A stretch of 37,716 nt of DNA from PALSA-1336 sp964592725. Lineage in GTDB: Bacteria > Patescibacteriota > Doudnabacteria > UBA920. The DNA lies in contig CAZQFQ010000009.1 in NCBI GenBank assembly GCA_964592725.1, positions 1 to 37,716 on the forward strand. The letters run 5' to 3'. Positions 1-7,734 of the stretch are shown piece by piece (within the stretch, counting starts at the first letter, position 1; each line of letters opens with the position of its first letter). The notes beneath the pieces were generated by a model that saw only the letters and a program-made list of their open reading frames with translations, had not been told where the DNA came from and searched no databases. Both the position numbers and the translations under genes were made by a program.

Positions 1-2253
1 GGCAATGTCGGTATAGGCACAACTTCCCCGTCCGCGTTATTAATGGTGCAGGCCCCATCCAGCTATTCCGGCCAACTGTTTGATGTTTCCACTTCCTCCG
101 GCGCTTCTTACTTCCATATTACGAGCGTGGGCAACATCGGCATCGGCACTTCCGGTCCAATCAGCCTGTTAACTTTGCAGGGTTCCACAACAGGTTCCGG
201 CGCCACCGCCATTGCCGGGATTTACGCCAGCACGACTTTGGCCGGCACTACGCTAAACGGCACTGAATTCGGCAACCGTTTGGTCAGCACCGTTGCTCCC
301 ACGGCCACCGGCACTTACGACGGCCTGTTGGTCAGGACAATAGACAGTACCGTTTACAGCAACACAGTGCGCGGTATAGAAGTGCAGGCTTACAGCGGTA
401 ATAACACTCACGGCACCAACGCCGGCATAACGGCTTTTGGCCACACCTTTGGCGTGCAGGGTATTACCGATGGATTGGCCGGCGGTACAGCCCAGCCGGC
501 GGGCATTTACGCGGAACTGGACAACCCCACCGTGGGCAACGCCTTGCGCGCTTACAGCAACACCTCCACTTCGGCTACACTGTTCTCCATATATCAGGAA
601 TCATCCGCCTATACCGGCGACGCTTTGCAGATGAATTTAGCCAATAACTCCGGGACGTTTGCCAGCGGCAACTTTATCAACTTGGAGAAAGCCGGTTCTT
701 CCGTGTTTTCCGTCAATTCTTTAGGCAACGTTAAAGTCACCCTGACCTCTTCCACCCATAACTATGCTATCTGCCACGACACCAACGGCACCGGCTTGGA
801 CACTTTGGAAGATTGTTCCGGTACGCCGGGCGCCGACTTCCAGGAAAATTACCCGGCCGCCCAGGATGTTTCTTGGGGTGATGTCTTAACCGCCAGTACC
901 ACCGAAGCTTCCACTACCAACGGCAACAATCTCTCTATATTAGACAAGTCCACCCAGGGTTATGACCAAAGTATTATCGGTGTCGCTTCCAACCCGGCTG
1001 ACAGCGGCGACTTTAACACCATCGGCTACAACCTGGCCGCCGGAACCAATCCGTTCCCCGTAGCCCTAAACGGCCGCGTTATGGTTAAAATTTCTCTGGA
1101 AAACGGAGACATTGCCATTGGCGATTATTTAACCTCATCAATAACCAAGCCGGGCTACGCTATGAAGGCTACGCACAGCGGTTACATTTTGGGTGTGGCT
1201 TTGGACAACTTTAACGCTTCCTCCACTTCCGCCGTAACCAGCACTTCCACCGGCGGTACCGTAGTTAGCGAGCCGGCTGTTATGATGTTTGTGCGCACCG
1301 GTTTCCAAAATATCAATAATATTTTCGTGCTCGGCGAAGACGACGGCCAGTTGGCCTCGGCCACTTCAACTCCTTCCCTTGACCAAATGGCCTCATCTTC
1401 TTTGGCCGACTCCTTCCTTATTGACCAGGCCGGCACCGGAAATATTTTAGACCTCCAATCGGCCGGCCAGGACAGGCTGCTGATAGCCAATGACGGCTCG
1501 TTCAATTTGTTGGCCAGCACCACCATCGCCACCTCCACTATATTAACGGTGTCTAACGGGACTACCACCCAGTTTAGCATTACGGCCGCCGGCCACATTA
1601 CCGTGGGCCAGGATACGGCGGGTACTGCTATAATTAAAGCGGGGGATAATCAGACTGTGGTAACCTTTAATGTGCCGTATGATACCACGCCAAAAATCGC
1701 GGTTACAATTCAGGGTTTGCCCGACTTCTTCTACGGCGTGGCTACCAAAACGCCGACCGGCTTTACCATCCAGACCAGCCAGCCTATGACTGCCGATACC
1801 AGTTTTGACTGGATTGCGCTTGCCCAGCCGTCCACTTCCACTTCCCAGTCCAGTTTGAACCAGCAGATAGTGGTAGTGAGCCAGCCTGCCGGATCGGGAC
1901 AAACAATTAGCGAATCCGGATCAAGCGGCGCAAGCTCTGAGACAATTTCAAACGATTCATCCGCCGGGGCACCTTCGGCTTCTTCTACAACGCCGTCCGA
2001 TTCATCCGGACAGGTAGCTGGAACATCAACGACAGTTTCCGATACAACCGCGCCGGTTGATACTTCGGCTACGACCGATACCACAAACCCCACCGGCACC
2101 TCGGCTTCCGCCCCCGCGACAACCGATACAACGGCATCCGCTCCCGCAACAACCGACACGACAGCTTCCGCTCCCGCTGATTCCGGTACAGCATCCGCGC
2201 CCGCCGCATCAGACGCTTCTGCCCCTGCCGACAGCGGCACCTCCGGCCAATAA
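1..2253 (+). CDS. Tail-fibre-like secreted repeat protein, 5' end missing
   Basis: The reading frame is open from base 1, so the first in-window ATG at 43 is internal; 750 residues are visible. Two copies of a fibre-type motif, GNVGIGTTSPSALL (residues 1-14) and GNIGIGTSGPISLL (about 44-57), resemble repeats in phage tail fibres and long CPR surface proteins. A region with two Cys follows (about 257-267). A beta-rich segment at about 546-608 ends in SFDWIALAQP, as in collar/H-type-lectin-like domains. From about residue 620 to the end the chain is a Ser/Thr/Ala/Pro stalk with repeated TTDTTASAPA. No membrane anchor is visible at the C-terminus. It is probably exported and exposed on the cell surface, possibly as an adhesin; no enzyme motif was seen. 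The missing N-terminus should hold the signal peptide. The next gene follows after a family A palindrome. Confidence 0.8.
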   Translation, partial: GNVGIGTTSPSALLMVQAPSSYSGQLFDVSTSSGASYFHITSVGNIGIGTSGPISLLTLQGSTTGSGATAIAGIYASTTLAGTTLNGTEFGNRLVSTVAPTATGTYDGLLVRTIDSTVYSNTVRGIEVQAYSGNNTHGTNAGITAFGHTFGVQGITDGLAGGTAQPAGIYAELDNPTVGNALRAYSNTSTSATLFSIYQESSAYTGDALQMNLANNSGTFASGNFINLEKAGSSVFSVNSLGNVKVTLTSSTHNYAICHDTNGTGLDTLEDCSGTPGADFQENYPAAQDVSWGDVLTASTTEASTTNGNNLSILDKSTQGYDQSIIGVASNPADSGDFNTIGYNLAAGTNPFPVALNGRVMVKISLENGDIAIGDYLTSSITKPGYAMKATHSGYILGVALDNFNASSTSAVTSTSTGGTVVSEPAVMMFVRTGFQNINNIFVLGEDDGQLASATSTPSLDQMASSSLADSFLIDQAGTGNILDLQSAGQDRLLIANDGSFNLLASTTIATSTILTVSNGTTTQFSITAAGHITVGQDTAGTAIIKAGDNQTVVTFNVPYDTTPKIAVTIQGLPDFFYGVATKTPTGFTIQTSQPMTADTSFDWIALAQPSTSTSQSSLNQQIVVVSQPAGSGQTISESGSSGASSETISNDSSAGAPSASSTTPSDSSGQVAGTSTTVSDTTAPVDTSATTDTTNPTGTSASAPATTDTTASAPATTDTTASAPADSGTASAPAASDASAPADSGTSGQ

Positions 2254-2256
2254 AAA

Positions 2257-2325
2257 ATAGGACTAATAGGACGTATGCGACCTATATGTCCTATAAGACC
2301 TATTTGCCTAAGTCCTATTAATCCT
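2257..2325. repeat. Family A palindromic 9-base repeat, locus A1
   Basis: Starts 3 bases after the stop of the upstream gene and runs to the next start codon. Units of nine bases keep exact phase: ATAGGACTA, ATAGGACGT, ATGCGACCT, ATATGTCCT, ATAAGACCT. The ATAGGAC units lie left of the centre and the complementary GTCCTAT-type units right of it, so 2257-2294 is an imperfect palindrome able to form a hairpin. The longer open frame from 2275 (MRPICPIRPICL...) is this repeat read as codons. Confidence 0.85.
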
Positions 2326-4677
2326 ATGTTAACCATCGCCCGTCAAAAATTTTTTAACCGCTACCTGCCTTTGGCGCTTTCTATTATCTTGCTCGCGACC
2401 GCGGGGTTCTTTTGGTACCAGGTTAAAACCGCGCGCGCCAGTTACACCTATTCCAGCACCATAACCATCGCCCACGGAAAAGTCGGGGGAGGCACGGAAG
2501 ATGAACCGAATTTTACGGTTTTGGTCTGTGCCAATATGACTTTGGGCAACGGCAATCCCTGTCAGACGGTTTCGGGCCTGAATGAAACAGGCGCGGGCGC
2601 GGAGGTTACCAATGCTAACGGTTATGACATTGTTTTTTCTACCGTTGCCGGATGCGCGTCATCTTTAATGAACTGGGAAATGCCCTCTTACGCTTCATCT
2701 ACCGGCGCGACGGAAGCCTGGGTTTTAATTACCTCCCTTTCCCATACCTCGGACACCACTTTTTATATGTGCTGGGGCAACTCCTTAATATCTACTTTTC
2801 AGGGAGGCTCAACGGGGAGTGCTTGGGACTCCGGTTATAAGGGAGTTTATCACTTGGCAAACGGTACAACTTTATCAGCTGTCGATTCTACTTCTTATGG
2901 AAATAGTGGCACTATTACAGGGTCAACTGCTACATCAGGACAAATTGATGGTGGTGCTAATTTTGTAGCGTCCAGTAACCAATATATAACAATGCCGAAT
3001 GCTGTAACAAGCGGAAAAGCAATGACCATTAGCGGATGGATAAAAACTAGCTCACTTAGCCAAAATCCTGTTGTTTTGGATGCCAGGGGAAATGCAAGTG
3101 AAGTTGGCTGCGTTTTGTATTACGATACCGCTTCAAGCAATCACGCTGCTTGGTATTGCAATAATACAGTAACTGAAGAGGGTTCAACTAATCTTAATGA
3201 CGGCAACTGGCATTATCTTGTAGGAACGATAGCGTCTTTAGGAACACCACAGGCTCTTTATGTGGATGGGCTACAAATTACTTCACAAAGTGTTAGTGGT
3301 TTGGCGGCTTATGCGTCTGGTTCTATGTATATGGGAAAATCATCTGATGCTAGCCCTGTTTGGACTAACGGAAATGTAGATGAGGTTACGGTATCTAATG
3401 TCGCTCGGTCTGCAGGATGGATAAATACCGAGTATAATAATCAATCCTCGCCGACTACTTTTGAAGTTATGTCGCCTAACTCCTGTACTCCGGCTTCGGG
3501 TTATTCTTATTGCCGGCCGATTACCATAAATAATAATTATGTCAGTTCTTCCGGAGCGGAAACTTATGCCAACTTTCCTGTTTTAGTCTGCGCTAATGCC
3601 ACCGTGGGTGGCGGTAATTCCTGCCCAACCTTAGCCGGCCTTAACCAGACCGGCGGGGGAGCGCACGTCAAAAATTCCAACGGTTACGATATTATTTTTA
3701 CCTCCGATTCAGCAGGTGCAACCCAAATCCCCGCCGAGCGGGAAAACTATGTTGCCTCAACAGGCGAGCTGGAGGAGTGGGTGGATGTTAACGGGGTGTC
3801 CACTACCAGCGCTACCTCTATTTATATGTCCTATGGCAATGCTTCAATCTCCACCGACCCGAACTTAGATGCCACCTATGGAGCGGCAAAAGTTTGGGAT
3901 ACCAACTACAGAGCCGTCTGGCATTTTAATGACGCTTCCACTTCCGCGAGTAATGATTCTACGGCAAACGGTTACAACTTAAGCAATGTCGGAACAACTT
4001 TGGTAGCGGGTGCTGTTGGCAAAGCATTAAGCATGAGTGGGGCGAGCTCCAGCAGTACCATAGCCAGCACGCTGGGTTCGCCAAGCAAAATGACAATGGA
4101 GGGATGGATCTGGCTTCCTACCTACTCCTATCCTCTGCCAAATGGATTTATGATGATTGGTCTGGGAGGCGCCTGCTTCAACAGCGTGGGAATAACTATG
4201 AACTATAATGCCGGTGCTTCATATAGAGCTGATTATGGCCAGTGGTGTGGCCCGGGTGGCGTTGATATTGCTAGTTGGGCGGGCAATCTTGGAAACGCAT
4301 GGTACCATGTCGCTTTTACCATAAATCCTTCTGCTTCTTATGACGCAGTCTATATAAACGGGGGATTAAGCGCGACATCCACTAGTTCAGTTGCAATGAC
4401 TTATGGTGCTGCTCTGACTCAGTTAGGGCGGGATTATTATGGTGCAAACCCTTTGACCGGCTATTTGGATGAAATTAGAATATCCTCCATTGACCGTTCC
4501 GCCGACTGGATAAAGACCGAATACAACAACCAATCCGCACCCGCAACCTTTGAAATTTTTGGGAGCGAGGACATCCCGCCAAGCGGCTTTAACAGCGCCG
4601 CGCTCCATCCGGGGATAACTATACAAAGCGCAAAGGTTATAATTAAAAATGGCAAAGTCAGAATCCAACCGCAGTAA
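2326..4677 (+). CDS. Secreted DUF2341-LamG protein with two tandem modules
   Basis: The start is placed at the ATG at 2326, because the 17 residues before it (from 2275) only translate the family A repeat. Residues 1-40 form a signal peptide or anchor (basic N-terminus, then LPLALSIILLATAGFFWY). Two DUF2341-LamG modules follow, at about 40-375 and 385-750. DUF2341 is seen from ITI...NFTVLVCA to the MCWGNS / MSYGNAS strand. The LamG (concanavalin-like) parts carry GWIKTS, GNWHYLVGTI and LYVDG, and both modules end in a W-I-x-TEYNNQS motif. The same module occurs once in the 2633-residue protein encoded downstream. These domains usually bind carbohydrate or mediate cell-surface contact; there is no catalytic signature. 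The LamG parts look poorer in CpG than the DUF2341 parts, which fits module shuffling. Confidence 0.85.
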   Translation: MLTIARQKFFNRYLPLALSIILLATAGFFWYQVKTARASYTYSSTITIAHGKVGGGTEDEPNFTVLVCANMTLGNGNPCQTVSGLNETGAGAEVTNANGYDIVFSTVAGCASSLMNWEMPSYASSTGATEAWVLITSLSHTSDTTFYMCWGNSLISTFQGGSTGSAWDSGYKGVYHLANGTTLSAVDSTSYGNSGTITGSTATSGQIDGGANFVASSNQYITMPNAVTSGKAMTISGWIKTSSLSQNPVVLDARGNASEVGCVLYYDTASSNHAAWYCNNTVTEEGSTNLNDGNWHYLVGTIASLGTPQALYVDGLQITSQSVSGLAAYASGSMYMGKSSDASPVWTNGNVDEVTVSNVARSAGWINTEYNNQSSPTTFEVMSPNSCTPASGYSYCRPITINNNYVSSSGAETYANFPVLVCANATVGGGNSCPTLAGLNQTGGGAHVKNSNGYDIIFTSDSAGATQIPAERENYVASTGELEEWVDVNGVSTTSATSIYMSYGNASISTDPNLDATYGAAKVWDTNYRAVWHFNDASTSASNDSTANGYNLSNVGTTLVAGAVGKALSMSGASSSSTIASTLGSPSKMTMEGWIWLPTYSYPLPNGFMMIGLGGACFNSVGITMNYNAGASYRADYGQWCGPGGVDIASWAGNLGNAWYHVAFTINPSASYDAVYINGGLSATSTSSVAMTYGAALTQLGRDYYGANPLTGYLDEIRISSIDRSADWIKTEYNNQSAPATFEIFGSEDIPPSGFNSAALHPGITIQSAKVIIKNGKVRIQPQ

Positions 4678-4689
4678 AGCGCGGCAAAA

Positions 4690-4716
4690 ATAGGACATAT
4701 AGGACATATACGACCA
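4690..4716. repeat. Family A repeat, locus A2 (short)
   Basis: Three in-phase nine-base units, ATAGGACAT, ATAGGACAT and ATACGACCA, begin 12 bases after the DUF2341-LamG stop codon. Only one half of the palindrome is well preserved. Confidence 0.7.
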
Positions 4717-4761
4717 ATTCAACTCCGCCGTGCGACAAGACATCTTAGGCGGACAGCCCCA

Positions 4762-4799
4762 CCCCTTAATCCCTTTTTATCCCATTAACCCCCTTAACC
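4762..4799. repeat. Family B repeat, half element upstream of the four-helix gene
   Basis: C-rich units (CCCCTTAATCCC, CCCATTAAC, CCCCCTTAACC) are the complement of the TGGGA units found inside the next gene at 5094-5147. The element ends four bases before that gene's ATG. Confidence 0.6.
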
Positions 4800-4803
4800 A
4801 TTT

Positions 4804-5490
4804 ATGATAAACCGCGACCCTGAAGGCTATCGAAAATTGCTGGCTTACCAAAAAGCCTGTGAGCTCCAAATTTTTACCAACGATTTTGCGGCCAATCTGC
4901 CCAAAACCAAAACATTTTTTGATTTGGCCGACCAAATGGGACGCAGCGGCCGGAGCGGCAGCAAAAATATTGTGGAAGGATGGAAAAGAAATACCACAAA
5001 AGAATATTTTGATTTCCTCGGATTTTCCATCGGCGCGGTGGAAGAATTAAAAGACGACGCGGCGGATATTGCAACCGGAGTCTATCCTAATTTAATGGGA
5101 TTAAGGGGAAAAATGGGAGTAATGGGAGAAAGGGGAGAAATGGGACACCCTTCATCCCCTTATTCCCATTCCACCCTTTTGGTCCCCCTTAAACCCATTT
5201 CTCGTGCCGAACTTGACCAAATAAAATTTTACCCGTTAGACCCAAACCTCCCGCCGGTAATTCAGCTTTTCCTCCGCGCTAAAGAATTAAATTTTTTGCT
5301 CCACAAACTCCAGCAATCGTTGGATGTTAAAATGGACAACGACCGCACCAAACCTATAAATCAGCTCATTAGGGAAAATTGGGCAAAAGAGAAAAAAGAT
5401 GAAAAAGCAATTTTAAAACAGTTTGGAATAAAGTTTGATAAAAATGGGTTGGTGATTTATGATAATAAAAACAAAGGCAAGCCAGAATAG
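4804..5490 (+). CDS. Four-helix-bundle protein (23S rRNA IVP family) with repeat insertion
   Basis: 228 residues. Residues 8-92 match the family of small four-helix proteins first known from 23S rRNA intervening sequences: Y-QKA-EL, ADQMGRSGRSGSKNIVEGW, and YFDFLGFSIGAVEELKDDA. The fourth helix is probably PPVIQLFLRAKELNFLLHKLQ (about 155-178). Between helices 3 and 4, residues 97-133 (MGLRGKMGVMGERGEMG... then a Pro/Ser-rich part) translate a family B palindrome of nine-base units inserted in frame, so the protein is far longer than the usual ~120 residues. A basic tail follows (KEKKDEKAILKQFG). The stop TAG is the TAG of the first ATAGGAC unit of the following family A array. Members bind nucleic acid or oligomerise in some cases, but the cellular role is not established. 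Confidence 0.8.
   Translation: MINRDPEGYRKLLAYQKACELQIFTNDFAANLPKTKTFFDLADQMGRSGRSGSKNIVEGWKRNTTKEYFDFLGFSIGAVEELKDDAADIATGVYPNLMGLRGKMGVMGERGEMGHPSSPYSHSTLLVPLKPISRAELDQIKFYPLDPNLPPVIQLFLRAKELNFLLHKLQQSLDVKMDNDRTKPINQLIRENWAKEKKDEKAILKQFGIKFDKNGLVIYDNKNKGKPE
5094..5199. repeat. Family B palindromic 9-base repeat inside a coding region
   Basis: Six consecutive in-phase units AATGGGATT, AAGGGGAAA, AATGGGAGT, AATGGGAGA, AAGGGGAGA and AATGGGACA (5094-5147) are followed by the complementary C-rich units (TCCCC at 5155, TCCC at 5164, ACCC at 5173, TCCCCC at 5183, ACCC at 5193). The array lies in frame in the four-helix gene, and nine bases equal three codons, giving a G-x-x-like peptide. Confidence 0.85.
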
Positions 5491-5566
5491 GACAGATAAG
5501 ACCAATAGGACGTATATGTCCTATTTGTCCTATCCGTCCTATCCGTCCTATTTGTCCTATTAAACT
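5487..5566. repeat. Family A palindromic 9-base repeat, locus A3 (longest)
   Basis: Eight in-phase nine-base units: three ATAGGAC/ATAAGAC types, then ATATGTCCT, ATTTGTCCT, ATCCGTCCT twice, and ATTTGTCCT. The array begins inside the stop codon of the four-helix gene and ends about 15 bases before the next ATG. It can fold into a long hairpin in the spacer. Confidence 0.85.
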
Positions 5567-5581
5567 ATTAACTTTAATCAA

Positions 5582-7102
5582 ATGAGAAAATACACCCTTG
5601 AAATCATCGTTTTTATTTGCGGCATGGCCGTAATGGTTTTTGAGCTGGTCGGCGCCCGCGTGCTTGCCGCTTTTATGGGCACGTCCATTATTGTCTGGTC
5701 TGGACTCATTGGCGTAATGCTGCTGGCTTTGGCTTTGGGCTATTGGTGGGGCGGCAAGGCCGCGGACAGGCGGCCGGATTTTAAAAGTTTTTCCGCCGTC
5801 ATTTTTATTGCCGCCGTGTTTATGGGTTTGACCGGAATATTCAAACTGCCGGTATTAAATTTTATTACAAAAATAATAAAAGATATCCGTTTTGGAACGG
5901 TCTTAGCCAGCTTGGTGCTGTTCGCGCCGGCCAGCTTTTTTTTGGCCGCGATTTCCCCGTACGCGGCCAGGCTCAAGCTCGCCAATTTAAAACAATCCGG
6001 TCAGACGGTGGGAAACCTTTACGCGATGTCCACGGCCGGCAGTATTTTTGGCACTTTCCTGACGGGATTTGTTCTGGTCTTGTACGTGGGCGACACTAGA
6101 ATTATTTTACTACTTTCCGTCCTGCTGTTTTTGTGCTCCCTGCTGGCTTTTAGTAAAAAGTGGATGAAGGCTAAAGTTTTGTTGGTAGTATTATTATTCG
6201 CCGGGCAGTTTGGCGCGGCTCATTTGGACAAATTTTTTCTGCCCAAAAATACCGTGGCCGTCTTAAACAGCCAATATGGGAACATTTATATTTCCAAACA
6301 AGTTTTGAATTATAGCGACGGAACAGCGCGTCCCATAGTGGCGCTGTCCACGGACGTTAATACCGTTCAGTCGGCTATGTATACCGACCGGGATAATGAT
6401 TTAGTCATCCCGTACGCGCGGGTTTTTCGTTTAGCCGCGCATTTTAACCCGGGAATCAAAAATGCTTTGATAATTGGCGGCGGCGCTTATTCCGTTCCCC
6501 GGGATTTTATAAAAAGGAACAGCCAGGCTCATATTGACGTGGTGGAAATAGACCCAAAAGTTACGCTGGCGGCAAAAGAATATTTTAGCCTGACGCCGGA
6601 CCCCAGGATTACCACTTATAACGAAGACGGCCGGGTATTTTTAAATCAAAACCAAAAGAAATACGACGTAGTTTTTATGGACGCGTATAAAACGGATATA
6701 ATGACTTTTCAGCTGGCCACTGTAGAGACGGCGCAAAAAATTTATCAGTCTTTAAACAGCAACGGCGTTGTAATGGTGAATTTGATGTCTTCCATACAAG
6801 GGGACCATGGAAAATTTTTACGGGCCGAATACGCGACTTACAAAAAAGTTTTTCCCCAGGTTTATGTTTTTCGCGTGTTGTACGCGGAAGGGGATAAGGA
6901 TCAAAATTTAATTATAGTGGGGCTTAAATCCGACACTCCGCCATCTTTTACGGACAGCAATCCGGAGTTAAATAACTATCTTTCGCACGTTTGGACTCAA
7001 CCTATTGCCAACGATATGCCCGTTCTTACCGACGACTTCGCGCCGGTTGACCAATACCTTCTGCCGGTTTACGAGCAAAGCGGTCCGCCGTCCACAAATT
7101 AA
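5582..7102 (+). CDS. Membrane-anchored spermidine-synthase-like protein
   Basis: 506 residues. The N-terminal ~220 residues hold about six to seven hydrophobic helices (for example FICGMAVMVFELVGARVLAAF, GLIGVMLLALALGYWW, IILLLSVLLFLCSLLAF), the arrangement of fused MFS/spermidine-synthase proteins. The soluble C-terminal half is a Rossmann methyltransferase-type domain: ALIIGGGAYSVPRDF at about 293-307 (SAM-binding loop), VVEIDPKV about 25 residues later, EDGRVFL, and VVFMDAYKTD, which keeps the Asp of the aminopropyltransferase D-A motif. The family probably uses decarboxylated SAM or a related nucleotide, but the substrate is not proven. Start ATG at 5582; no SD sequence is visible. Flanked by the A3 array upstream and a 359-base leader region downstream. 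Confidence 0.85.
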   Translation: MRKYTLEIIVFICGMAVMVFELVGARVLAAFMGTSIIVWSGLIGVMLLALALGYWWGGKAADRRPDFKSFSAVIFIAAVFMGLTGIFKLPVLNFITKIIKDIRFGTVLASLVLFAPASFFLAAISPYAARLKLANLKQSGQTVGNLYAMSTAGSIFGTFLTGFVLVLYVGDTRIILLLSVLLFLCSLLAFSKKWMKAKVLLVVLLFAGQFGAAHLDKFFLPKNTVAVLNSQYGNIYISKQVLNYSDGTARPIVALSTDVNTVQSAMYTDRDNDLVIPYARVFRLAAHFNPGIKNALIIGGGAYSVPRDFIKRNSQAHIDVVEIDPKVTLAAKEYFSLTPDPRITTYNEDGRVFLNQNQKKYDVVFMDAYKTDIMTFQLATVETAQKIYQSLNSNGVVMVNLMSSIQGDHGKFLRAEYATYKKVFPQVYVFRVLYAEGDKDQNLIIVGLKSDTPPSFTDSNPELNNYLSHVWTQPIANDMPVLTDDFAPVDQYLLPVYEQSGPPSTN

Positions 7103-7170
7103 ATAAATTAAATCAAAAGCGTGAAGATGACAATTAGCGCCATCATAAACGCTTTTTATTTTGGAAAAAC

Positions 7171-7199
7171 TAGACAAAAATCTTTAGATGTGCTATAAT
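7171..7199 (+). promoter_or_regulatory. Sigma70-type promoter with extended -10
   Basis: -35 TAGACA (7171-7176), spacer 17, -10 TATAAT (7194-7199) preceded by TGC (extended -10). It points to the HTH gene at 7462, giving a leader of about 255 bases. The stretch 7103-7461 has no gene; it holds this promoter, a stem-loop and locus A4. Confidence 0.7.
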
Positions 7200-7276
7200 A
7201 TTTAAAGAGGTTTTGTTAAGTTAAGGTAAGTCTTGGTTAGTAAAGGCTTATTATACTTAAATAAGCCAAATTCCAG

Positions 7277-7302
7277 TTCGCTCGCCGTAATTGGCGAACG
7301 AA
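7277..7302 (+). promoter_or_regulatory. Leader stem-loop upstream of the HTH gene
   Basis: TTCGCTCGCC (7277-7286), loop GTAATT, and GGCGAACGAA (7293-7302) pair with nine or ten of ten positions. There is no U-tract after it, so it is not a standard terminator. It lies in the long 5' leader between the 7194 promoter and the gene at 7462. Confidence 0.5.
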
Positions 7303-7340
7303 ATAAGAAACAAAAATACAATTTAAAATCATTTCAAATA

Positions 7341-7367
7341 ATAGGACAAATAGGACTTAAATGACCT
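7341..7367. repeat. Family A repeat, locus A4
   Basis: In-phase units ATAGGACAA, ATAGGACTT and AAATGACCT, followed by a degenerate right half (TAGGCCTATAAG near 7390-7400). It lies in the leader of the HTH gene. Confidence 0.65.
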
Positions 7368-7461
7368 ATTAGTTTTGCTTGCTCTCTTAGGCCTATAAGT
7401 TCTGTTAATCAATAAAACTTAGGCTGAGTCTTAAATAAAAATCAAACCAAAATTTATTTTT

Positions 7462-7650
7462 ATGACTTTTCAGGATCTGCCGGAACTTTTGACTGTTGCC
7501 GAGGCTGCGCATTTAATTAATGTGCATCCCAATACTTTGCGTAACTGGGAAAGGGAAGGGAAGTTGGCCGCTCTGCGCATCGGCTCGCGCCGCGACAGGC
7601 GTTTTACCAAAGCAAGCATTTGGCAGATTTTTGAACCTGTAAAAAAATGA
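7462..7650 (+). CDS. Excisionase/MerR-type helix-turn-helix protein
   Basis: 62 residues, essentially one DNA-binding domain. LLTVAEAAHLINVHPNTLRNWEREGKL is the helix-turn-helix with the typical P-x-TLRNW recognition helix, and AALRIGSRRDRRFTKASI is the following wing and strand. Proteins of this size act as excisionases or small transcription factors; there is no integrase nearby, so a regulatory role is more likely. It sits alone between two family A arrays with its own promoter at 7171-7199, directly upstream of the giant surface-protein gene, which it might regulate (inference). No clear SD precedes the ATG. Confidence 0.75.
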   Translation: MTFQDLPELLTVAEAAHLINVHPNTLRNWEREGKLAALRIGSRRDRRFTKASIWQIFEPVKK

Positions 7651-7654
7651 AAGA

Positions 7655-7706
7655 ATAGGGCGCCTGCAAGATAAGACGTATACGACCTATTAGTCGTATA
7701 AAGACC
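7655..7706. repeat. Family A repeat, locus A5
   Basis: Begins four bases after the HTH stop codon. Units ATAGGGCGC, ATAAGACGT (7671-7679), ATACGACCT (7680-7688) and ATTAGTCGT (7689-7697), then a partial unit. An imperfect palindrome centred near GTATAC. Confidence 0.7.
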
Positions 7707-7734
7707 TATCGCTTAAAACAAATAAAAAAATCTC

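Noticed and set aside
5369..5581. Minus-strand ORF with IGRIGRIGQIGHIRPIG repeats
   Set aside because: It only translates the family A nine-base repeat at 5487-5566 and the antisense of the four-helix gene; the periodic peptide is a by-product of the DNA repeat. The same holds for the frames at 33594-33842 and 2275-2325.
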